40,070 nucleotides of DNA, from positions 1-40,070 of the forward strand of contig DYPH01000047.1 in assembly GCA_020720045.1 (NCBI GenBank), written 5' to 3'. Below the pieces are notes generated by a model. It saw only the letters and a program-made list of their open reading frames with translations, had not been told where the DNA came from and did no database searches. A program made the translations under genes and the position numbers. The stretch is from Sorangium cellulosum. GTDB taxonomy: Bacteria > Myxococcota_A > Polyangia > Polyangiales > Polyangiaceae. This document shows, piece after piece, positions 34,357 to 40,070 of the stretch (position 1 is its first letter; each line of letters begins with the position of its first letter).

Positions 34357-34536
34357 TCAAGGTTTCGAGCTGAGAATGGCTACCTGGGCGGCCCGGTAGT
34401 CTTTGAACATCTGCTTCCCGACTAAGACGAACGCGGAGATCATCGGAAGCGCGACGAGGAGAAGAAGAAGCGCGTATTCCACCATGACTGCGCCGCGAAG
34501 GCCGGTCTTTTTTGCGGTGGAGTGTTTGAGCTTCAT
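34357..34536 (-). CDS. Flp/TadE-like small prepilin (divergent third copy)
   Basis: A 59-residue prepilin from the ATG at 34536, with GAGGAC upstream. It has a basic leader (KLKHSTAKKTGLR), the canonical cleavage motif G15-AVMV-E20-Y21, and a hydrophobic core with proline (LLLLLVALPMISAFVLVG) unlike the two Flp copies. The tail is KQMFKDYRAAQVAILSSKP. It is the first gene of the pilin group. It could be a minor pilin or the true major subunit. Confidence 0.85.
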   Translation of the reverse strand: MKLKHSTAKKTGLRGAVMVEYALLLLLVALPMISAFVLVGKQMFKDYRAAQVAILSSKP

Positions 34537-34702
34537 CGTTGCGTCCTCGGGGAACTCTACTTCACGTGCCGTGCCAAGGGGGGCTTCGAGGGACGATTTC
34601 GTGAATTTCTGCGTTTTGTGAGGTGGGATACCGTAAGCAAGGGCGTTTTCGGGCCGCTGGATGGGGGGCAATGGACCCAGGCATGAGCCCTAAAAGATCC
34701 AG
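34537..34702 (-). promoter_or_regulatory. Leader/promoter region of the Tad pilin operon
   Basis: This 166-bp gene-free stretch lies upstream of the first prepilin gene and downstream of the lipoprotein gene, so the main Tad promoter should be here. On the minus strand it includes a sigma-54-like half site (34561-34577). No clear sigma-70 promoter and no strong terminator for the lipoprotein gene were seen. Confidence 0.45.
34561..34577 (-). promoter_or_regulatory. Possible sigma-54 promoter for the pilin operon
   Basis: On the minus strand the sequence TTGGCACGGCACGTGAA contains a perfect -24 element (TGGCACG) followed at the right distance by GTGAA in place of the -12 consensus TTGCA, a 3/5 match that lacks the key GC. 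Predicted start would be near 34550, giving a very short leader just including the ribosome site. The pilA pilin of Myxococcus is sigma-54 dependent, which makes the idea reasonable, but the weak -12 box leaves it uncertain. Confidence 0.28.
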
Positions 34703-35467
34703 TCAGTGGATCCGGGTCGGCCCTTTGGGGGCCGCATAGACCGCCGCCTTCGCCTTCTTTTCGACGGCGAAGCGCGTCTCGAGGGCCGTGACGGTATCGG
34801 TGTCGGCGACGCGGAAGTGGAGTTCCGGGCTTGCCGGCTTGAGCATCGGTGCCTCGGACGTATCGACGACGAGACGGACGTCATCCCCCGGAGCAGCTAC
34901 GAGCGCGAAATGGGCAGCGCCGGCGGCGTCGGTCCGGGCGACGACCTTGTCGAGGTATTTGATCGGGAGGTTGGCGCCATTCTCCACACGCATTCCCAAC
35001 ACGACGACCCGGTGGGCGGGGCGACAAAACGTTGGATATTCGGTCGCTTTTCCGCCCTCAAGGCGACGAATCACGAGCTTGGTGGCGTTGGACGGGTCGC
35101 TACGCGTCCCCGGGGGGCACTCGACTTTGAGGTCGATGGCGTCTCCGTCGGCGCCACCGAGCTTCATCTTGAAGCTCCCATCCGGGCCAGTCACCCCGCG
35201 CTGCTTCCCGCCCCCAAAAACGGGGACGTTCGGGAGCGCCTTGTTTACGTCGGATTCGACGCGAACAACGACCTCGAAGGGCGGCGGCGGCGGGTCTTCG
35301 CACCCGGAAAGCGCCAATGCTCCATACGCAAACGCAGCCGCCACCGTAAAGCGACGCGCCTCTCTCGATGCAAAAACCCAGTGCACCGCGGCAGCATACG
35401 GAGCGCGGCGCAATTCGGTCAATGATTCGAGCGCCAACCGTCCAAGACTCCCTGGGAACGCGGCCAT
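34703..35467 (-). CDS. Predicted lipoprotein with Ig/CarboxypepD-like repeats
   Basis: A protein of about 254 residues from the ATG at 35467, which overlaps the kamA stop by one base (TGATG). A lipobox LSGC follows a hydrophobic stretch (FTVAAAFAYGALA), but from this ATG the cysteine is at residue 57, too far for a normal signal peptide. A GTG at 35386 would place it at residue 29, a better fit, so the true start is uncertain. The mature part begins EDPPPPPFEVVV and has beta-sandwich-like units (GVTGPDGSFKMKLGGADGD, ARTDAAGAAHFALVAAPGD) typical of carboxypeptidase-regulatory-like or Ig-type folds. Function unknown. Confidence 0.7.
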   Translation of the reverse strand: MAAFPGSLGRLALESLTELRRAPYAAAVHWVFASREARRFTVAAAFAYGALALSGCEDPPPPPFEVVVRVESDVNKALPNVPVFGGGKQRGVTGPDGSFKMKLGGADGDAIDLKVECPPGTRSDPSNATKLVIRRLEGGKATEYPTFCRPAHRVVVLGMRVENGANLPIKYLDKVVARTDAAGAAHFALVAAPGDDVRLVVDTSEAPMLKPASPELHFRVADTDTVTALETRFAVEKKAKAAVYAAPKGPTRIH

Positions 35468-36894
35468 CAACGAATGTGCTGCTTGGCTTTGGCGATCGCG
35501 TCGCTGATCATTCGCTCACGCTCACCCTCGTCGTGCCAGCGGCGCTGGGCAAACGTCGAAAGCTGGTGGAGCGGATCAAAGTAGAGGAAGTGCTGCCCCG
35601 GCTTCACGCTCGGTGCAGTGTACACGGAAATGCCGGTCTCGCGGTCGTAGTACTCGTAGGAGTGGGCGTCGCGCTTGCCTCCGCCGCCTGGAGCGTCGAC
35701 GACGAACATCGGCGTATTGAACCCGGCGGTCGTCCCACGCACGTGCTTCTCGAGCATCAGCGCAGTGTCGACGGACGTCCTGAGGTCTTCAACCCCCTTC
35801 ACGAGGTCGTGAACGTACACGTAGTAGGGGTGCACGTTGATGTGTGCGAGTCGCTTGACGAGCTTCGTCATGGTGGCGACATCGTCATTGACACGCCGCT
35901 GGAGTACCGTTTGATTCCGAACGTAGATGCCTCGTTCGAAGAGGCGGTTCATCGCCGCCTGCGTAATTTCGGTAATTTCGTTCGGATGATTGAAGTGCGT
36001 GTGAAGGACGACGTCCTTGTGGAGCTTGCGGCCGCGCTCGACGACGCGCGTGAACGCGTCGAACCATGCGTTATCCGTAAGAATTTTCTGCGGCATAACC
36101 GCAAGCCCCTTCGTCGCGAAGCGCATGCGACGGACGTTGGGCATGTCGAGAAGTGTGTTCCCGATCTCCTCGATCTGCGCGGCGCGAAGTTGATACGCGT
36201 CGCCGCCGGAGATCACGATGTCTTCAAGTTCCGGGCGCTCGGCGATGTATTGATAGGCGCGCTTCCAGCGGTCGTCGTTCGCCTTCAGACTGATTTTCTC
36301 GACCTCTTCCGTGTCGACACCAACCGCGTAGCTGCGGGTGCAGAAGCGGCAGTAGACCGGGCAGGTGTCGAGCGGAAGAAAGAGCGCTTTGTCCGTGTAG
36401 CGGTGGGTCAATCCGGCGACCGGCGCATCCTCTTGCTCGTGGAGCGTGTCGAGGTGGAGCATCGGATGGTCGCCAAGGACCTGGGACGCGAGCGGCAAAA
36501 ACTGAATGCGCGTCGGGTCTTCGTAGGGGTTCGACCAGTCGATCAGCGAGAGCATGTAGGGGCTCACGCGGACCGACATCGGCGCGCGCTTGAAGCCCTC
36601 TTCGGCGTCCCGAAGGAACTCGGGCGAGACCAAATCCTGGACGGCACCAAGCAGCTTATCGACCCGTGTAATCGAGTGCTTGGCCTGCCAATTGTGGTCG
36701 AGGAAGGTCGTCTCGTCGACGTCCTTGTAGGCGGGGATCGCCTGCCAAAACGGGCCGCTCTGGAGGTTCTTGTAAGCGAGGGCCTCGGCGGTAACCGGCG
36801 CCTTTTTGTGGACGATCGCCTCGGCGGCAGCCGGAGCGCCACCAAGAACGGGGAGAGAGACCGGGGACGGGGAAACGATCGACGAAGTCGCCAT
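35467..36894 (-). CDS. kamA: Lysine 2,3-aminomutase family radical SAM enzyme
   Basis: A 475-residue enzyme converting L-alpha-lysine to beta-lysine. The radical SAM cluster motif CxxxCxxC is C178, C182, C185 (TCPVYCRFCTR). The PLP-binding lysine is K407 in the APGGGGK motif, and D363 (VHDLVKG) and D400 (FVVDAP) match the two aspartates that bind the lysine substrate in characterised enzymes. It therefore looks like a catalytically complete family member. It could make free beta-lysine (osmolyte or metabolite) or act on EF-P like EpmB; no epmA or efp gene is nearby. Start is ATG at 36894; an earlier in-frame ATG at 36948 is possible but lacks homology. Confidence 0.9.
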   Translation of the reverse strand: MATSSIVSPSPVSLPVLGGAPAAAEAIVHKKAPVTAEALAYKNLQSGPFWQAIPAYKDVDETTFLDHNWQAKHSITRVDKLLGAVQDLVSPEFLRDAEEGFKRAPMSVRVSPYMLSLIDWSNPYEDPTRIQFLPLASQVLGDHPMLHLDTLHEQEDAPVAGLTHRYTDKALFLPLDTCPVYCRFCTRSYAVGVDTEEVEKISLKANDDRWKRAYQYIAERPELEDIVISGGDAYQLRAAQIEEIGNTLLDMPNVRRMRFATKGLAVMPQKILTDNAWFDAFTRVVERGRKLHKDVVLHTHFNHPNEITEITQAAMNRLFERGIYVRNQTVLQRRVNDDVATMTKLVKRLAHINVHPYYVYVHDLVKGVEDLRTSVDTALMLEKHVRGTTAGFNTPMFVVDAPGGGGKRDAHSYEYYDRETGISVYTAPSVKPGQHFLYFDPLHQLSTFAQRRWHDEGERERMISDAIAKAKQHIR

Positions 36895-36979
36895 GCCTCG
36901 CCTTCTGCCACGCCGACGGCGTTCCGGAAAGGGGGGCGAGCGCTTCAAACCGCACAGAGAATGCGACGCGACGCAGCAA

Positions 36980-38068
36980 TTACCGATATTTCGCCAGCGT
37001 CGCTGTCAGCGTTGCGCGGATCGATACGACAAGCTCGGGCGGCTCGATCACACGGACGCCGTCGCCAAACGAGAGCACCCATCGGGCAACCGCTTCCAGA
37101 TCACCAGCGGGGAATCCCAAACGAAATCGACCATCTGCCGCCGATGCAACGCGCTGATCAGGGTGCACGCGTCGGCGCCGTGCGAGCTCGGCGCTCCGCG
37201 CGTCGAACTCAAGGACCACGGTAAACTTCTCGGGCGCGAAGGCGGCGCCGAAGCGACCGCGCGCGAACATTTCCGCGGGGAGCGGCTCGCCGGCCGCCAA
37301 GCCCTTCGCGCCGTCGACGACCTGAGCCTCGGTGATCCGGTCGACGCGGAGTAGCCGCTGCGGTTCGCCGGTCGAACTCGATGCAGCATACACCAAGTAG
37401 AGGGTCCCCCCTTCCGCGAAGAGCCCTTCGGGGACGAAGCGAAGACGGCTCGTTCCCGGCGTGCCGGGGGCGCGCACAGGCTTTTCCTCATCAAATTCAG
37501 GCTTTACGCGAACGACAAGAAAGCGGCGCTCGGCGAGCGCGCGGAAGATCTCGTCGAGAATTTCCCCCTGAGTCGCGTAGTTTCCCGTCGCTGGCGCGAC
37601 GAACGCAAAACGGTCGTCGAGATCGGCACGAAGGGCGATTTCCGTGGAGCCTCGGCCACCGGGGCGTCGGGCAATTTGCTGGATTTGGCGAAAGGCGAGG
37701 TCGATTTCCTCGAAGAGCGCCGAGCCCCGAAAGACCTCAAAAAGCCGCCGTGTCGCGAGGAGCGCGTACGCCTGGGTGCGGCGCAACGGCACCGCGCGAC
37801 GCTGCTCGCTCGGCGGAATGCGTACGATGTGCGGCTCGTTCGGTGCACGTTGCACCGATTCGACGTCGGTGTCCCATTTGAGCTCCTGGATATACCGGCG
37901 CACACTCCGCGAAGTGACGCCGAGGACGGTTGCCAGTTCGTCGAGGGTGAGGCCGGCGGGGCGCGCTTCCAGCGCCTCGCGGAGGCGCTCAAGGCGTCGC
38001 GTTTGCGTAAATTTCCCGGCGGGGCGTCCAGGGACCGCCTGCGCCGACGGGGAGCGTCGCTTCGTCAT
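36980..38068 (-). CDS. WYL-domain helix-turn-helix transcriptional regulator
   Basis: A 362-residue regulator. The N-terminal winged helix-turn-helix reads TLDELATVLGVTSRSVRRYIQEL (about residues 40-62). The middle and C-terminal parts match the YafY/WYL-type ligand domain (ALFEEIDLAFRQIQQIA, RRFLVVRV, RLRFVPEGLFAEGGTLYLVYA, RLLRVDRITEAQV), although the exact W-Y-L triad is altered to L-Y-L. The C-terminal WCX-like part ends with EAVARWVLSFGDGVRVIEPPEL. Its ATG overlaps the heme-lipoprotein stop by 4 bp. It may control the kamA gene 85 bp downstream or its own operon. Confidence 0.85.
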   Translation of the reverse strand: MTKRRSPSAQAVPGRPAGKFTQTRRLERLREALEARPAGLTLDELATVLGVTSRSVRRYIQELKWDTDVESVQRAPNEPHIVRIPPSEQRRAVPLRRTQAYALLATRRLFEVFRGSALFEEIDLAFRQIQQIARRPGGRGSTEIALRADLDDRFAFVAPATGNYATQGEILDEIFRALAERRFLVVRVKPEFDEEKPVRAPGTPGTSRLRFVPEGLFAEGGTLYLVYAASSSTGEPQRLLRVDRITEAQVVDGAKGLAAGEPLPAEMFARGRFGAAFAPEKFTVVLEFDARSAELARRRRVHPDQRVASAADGRFRLGFPAGDLEAVARWVLSFGDGVRVIEPPELVVSIRATLTATLAKYR

Positions 38069-38610
38069 CGCGGAAGGCCGCGGGCGGAGGGTGCCGCGCC
38101 GTCGACGCCGGCGTCTTCGAGAGGCGCGCTCGGCGGGTCGTCAGCGGTGCCACGCATGCGTTGCCCCCAAAGGTCCTTGTACTGTTCGTGGCAGCTCCGG
38201 CAGCCGGCACGGACGCCGTCGACTTCCGCCGATCGCGCCGCATCCCGGGTGTCGCGAGCGATCGAGACCCAGTTCGCAAAGGCGGCGGTACCCGATTTTT
38301 TTGAAAGAAGATCAAGCTGTTCTGCGAGGAGAATCCACTCCTTCTTTTCGAGAGCGGCGGTCATCGTCGCCATTTCCCGCTGGAGGGCGCAGCGCGGTTC
38401 GTCCGCCGACGCGCCACACTTCGCACGGGCAGCCGCCGAAGCGGACGGTCCGGGCAACACGGCGGCTGGACGATCGGATGCACTCTGCATGCGTGCATCT
38501 TGCACGCGGCTGGAAGACGCTGGAACCGCATTCTCGCTCGGGTTCGCGCCGTCGCCGGCTTTCGAACAGCCGAAGAATACGAAGAGGACGACAGACAAGA
38601 CGCGACTCAT
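38065..38610 (-). CDS. Predicted c-type heme lipoprotein
   Basis: A 181-residue exported protein. A short hydrophobic signal leads to the lipobox FFGC (Cys15), then a Ser/Ala-rich linker to about residue 60. A helical region follows and contains one heme c attachment motif CRSCH (C137-H141) near the end of a four-helix-like stretch (ANWVSIARDTRDAARSAEVDGVRAG), in the manner of cytochrome c' or class II cytochromes. The tail is Asp/Ala/Pro-rich. It would carry a single covalently bound heme in the periplasm or on the outer membrane. Start is ATG at 38610, divergent from the phosphorylase gene 72 bp away. Confidence 0.72.
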   Translation of the reverse strand: MSRVLSVVLFVFFGCSKAGDGANPSENAVPASSSRVQDARMQSASDRPAAVLPGPSASAAARAKCGASADEPRCALQREMATMTAALEKKEWILLAEQLDLLSKKSGTAAFANWVSIARDTRDAARSAEVDGVRAGCRSCHEQYKDLWGQRMRGTADDPPSAPLEDAGVDGAAPSARGLPR

Positions 38611-38682
38611 GCCTGTCTTTTACCGGAAAGCGGGCGGCGTTTTGTGGCGGACGAACCGCAAAGAGCCGACTACGAAGCGCCC

Positions 38683-39996
38683 ATGGCGAAGACGCTGGTC
38701 GAACTTCTCTCCCACAAACGTGATGGTGGAACCTTTACCGGAGACGCAATCTCCCGTTTGATTCAGGCATTTACCTCTGGTGAATTTGCCGACTATCAAG
38801 CATCTGCGCTCCTGATGGCGATCTTTCTGCGCGGTTTGGACGACGCGGAAACCGTCGCCCTTACCGAGGCGATGCTCCATTCGGGGAAGGTTCTCGCGCT
38901 GCCTGATGTCCACGGCATCAAGGTCGACAAACACTCGACGGGCGGCGTCGGAGACAAGGTCTCGATCTGCCTCGCGCCGCTTGTTGCAGCGTGCGGGGTG
39001 CCGGTTCCGATGGTCAGCGGCCGTGGCCTCGGCCACACCGGCGGTACCCTCGATAAGCTCGAAGCGATCCCCGGTTTCAATGTGAATCTCTCCGCGGAAG
39101 ACTTCGCAAAGGCCGTCGCTGAAATCGGGACGTCGATGATCGGTCAAACGGCAGAGATCGCCCCGGCTGACAAGCGTCTCTATGCGCTTCGCGATGTCAC
39201 TGCGACTGTCGAATGCATCCCTCTCATTGTCGCAAGCATCCTTTCCAAGAAGCTCGCGGAGGGGATCGACGGCCTCGTGCTCGACGTGAAAGTCGGCCAG
39301 GGGGCCTTCATGAAGAGCGAAGCGAAGGCCCGCGAGCTTGCCGAGGCGCTCGTACGCGTCGGGACGCGGGCGGGGAAGAAGGTCGTCGCGCTCCTCACGC
39401 GGATGGACGCGCCCCTCGGGCTCGCCATTGGAAACGCGAACGAAACGCGCGAAGCGATTGAACTTTTACACGGTCGAGGCCCCGCCGATCTCCTCGAGTG
39501 CACCCTCGTCCTCGGCGCGGAAATGCTCGTGATTGGCGGCAAGGCGGCGACGGTGGAGGAGGCGCGCGTGAAGCTACTCGCGGCGATCGCCGACGGCTCC
39601 GCGCGCCGGACGATGGAGAAGATGATCGTCGCCCACCACGGCGATCCGCGGGTCGTCGAGCACCCCGAGTTGCTGACCATGGCGCCGGCGAAGTACGAAA
39701 TTCACGCGGCCGCCGATGGCTTCGTCACCGGCATCAACGCCCTCGAACTCGGCCTCGTCGGCGTATCGATCGGCGCTGGCCGCACCCGCGCCGACCAGGC
39801 CGTGGACCACGCCGTCGGCATCGATCTCGTCAAAAAACCGGGCGATTCCGTGAAGTTGGGCGAAGTCGTCGCCGTCCTTTCCCTCCAAATGGGGCAGGCC
39901 TCTGAGGCGGCGGTTGCGCGTATCGCTGCGGCATACACCTACGGGGCGACGGCCCCCGAGGCGCTCCCCCTCGTCGCCGGTCGGATCACTGCCTAG
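38683..39996 (+). CDS. deoA: Pyrimidine-nucleoside / thymidine phosphorylase
   Basis: A 437-residue enzyme of nucleoside salvage that cleaves (deoxy)uridine or thymidine with phosphate to the base and sugar 1-phosphate. The ATG at 38683 is chosen because family homology begins at MAKTLVELLSHKRDGG; the frame upstream has no support. The phosphate-binding KHSTGG motif is at residues 83-88, followed by SGRGLGHTGGTLDKLEAI and the catalytic DVTATVECIPLIVASILSKK region. The C-terminal domain has the usual biotinyl-like fold segments (YEIHAAADGFVTGINALELG, and GDSVKLGEVVAVL). The sequence fits both Pdp and DeoA; substrate range is not resolved. Confidence 0.92.
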   Translation: MAKTLVELLSHKRDGGTFTGDAISRLIQAFTSGEFADYQASALLMAIFLRGLDDAETVALTEAMLHSGKVLALPDVHGIKVDKHSTGGVGDKVSICLAPLVAACGVPVPMVSGRGLGHTGGTLDKLEAIPGFNVNLSAEDFAKAVAEIGTSMIGQTAEIAPADKRLYALRDVTATVECIPLIVASILSKKLAEGIDGLVLDVKVGQGAFMKSEAKARELAEALVRVGTRAGKKVVALLTRMDAPLGLAIGNANETREAIELLHGRGPADLLECTLVLGAEMLVIGGKAATVEEARVKLLAAIADGSARRTMEKMIVAHHGDPRVVEHPELLTMAPAKYEIHAAADGFVTGINALELGLVGVSIGAGRTRADQAVDHAVGIDLVKKPGDSVKLGEVVAVLSLQMGQASEAAVARIAAAYTYGATAPEALPLVAGRITA

Positions 39997-40048
39997 GTCG
40001 CTGCCAAGGAAAAGTTCTGGAAGGCCCCTTTGAGGCAACAAGAAACCC

Positions 40049-40070
40049 GGTCTCCTCGAAAGAGGGAACC
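40049..40070 (+). terminator. Probable terminator stem after the phosphorylase gene, cut by window edge
   Basis: A 9-nt arm GGTCTCCTC (40049-40057), a GAAA tetraloop (40058-40061) and an arm GAGGGAACC (40062-40070) pair with one mismatch and one G-U. It lies 53 bp after the stop. The expected T-tract would fall beyond the window end, so it cannot be confirmed. Confidence 0.45.

Noticed and set aside
19211-34536. Type II secretion system or prophage origin for the locus
   Set aside because: Flp pilins, TadE/TadG-like proteins, CpaB and CpaF-type ATPases define a Tad system; no phage structural, integrase or transposase genes were seen.
35368-37224. 618-residue open frame on the plus strand
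   Set aside because: It lies antisense to kamA, whose catalytic motifs are intact, and its translation is Arg/Val/Asp-rich without recognisable domains; it reflects codon bias of the real gene.
1-40070. CRISPR arrays, tRNA or rRNA genes
   Set aside because: No regularly spaced direct repeats and no recognisable tRNA or rRNA sequence were found by reading both strands.

Overview
The window looks like a chromosomal stretch from a Myxococcota (Polyangia-like) or related deltaproteobacterial genome. It is GC-rich with compact operons, GTG/ATG starts overlapping upstream stops, several lipoproteins, myxobacterial-style FHA proteins and a Tad (type IVc) pilus locus of the predatory-bacterium type. 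This placement is inferred from gene content; no rRNA or marker phylogeny was possible. No rRNA, tRNA, CRISPR array, transposase or phage gene was seen.

Region 1 (1-13.4 kb). A truncated APC-family permease (+) converges on a long minus-strand run. In transcription order this run is xseA, aroE, a sensor kinase with an OmpR-type regulator, a DUF3293 protein, an FGE-fold lipoprotein, an ABC ATPase, an ABC permease, a GldG-like protein and a DUF4340 protein. The last five resemble the GldA/GldF/GldG transporter plus a GldJ/GldK-type lipoprotein. Neighbouring genes overlap or nearly touch, so co-expression is likely.

Region 2 (13.4-19.2 kb, plus strand). accC, a small beta-barrel-like outer-membrane protein, an unrecognised membrane-anchored protein and metG, closed by a strong intrinsic terminator.

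Region 3 (19.2-34.6 kb, minus strand). A Tad/Flp pilus locus. The distal (first transcribed) half holds three small prepilins, the prepilin peptidase, two TadE-like and one TadG-like pseudopilins and an unrecognised membrane-anchored protein, ending at an internal intrinsic terminator. The second half holds cpaB, the cpaC secretin, an FHA-fused cpaF ATPase, tadB, tadC, an FHA-like membrane protein, a TadD-like lipoprotein, a second cpaF-type ATPase, another FHA-like/TPR membrane protein and a rhomboid/derlin-like membrane protein with a zinc ribbon. No TadZ/CpaE was found. The core of this locus is visibly less GC-rich than its flanks. Tad-like machines of this kind assemble pili, and in Myxococcus xanthus a Tad-like machine (Kil) carries out contact-dependent prey killing; a similar role here is a hypothesis.

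Region 4 (34.7-40 kb). A minus-strand group (a c-type heme lipoprotein, a WYL-type regulator, lysine 2,3-aminomutase and a lipoprotein) diverges from a plus-strand pyrimidine-nucleoside phosphorylase, with a probable terminator cut by the window edge.

The most notable features are the two CpaF ATPases (one with an intact FHA domain) without TadZ, tandem Flp prepilins with alanine instead of glycine at the cleavage position, the zinc-ribbon pseudorhomboid tied to the pilus operon, the FGE-lipoprotein/GldAFG-like operon, and many copies of the palindrome GCGATCGC.
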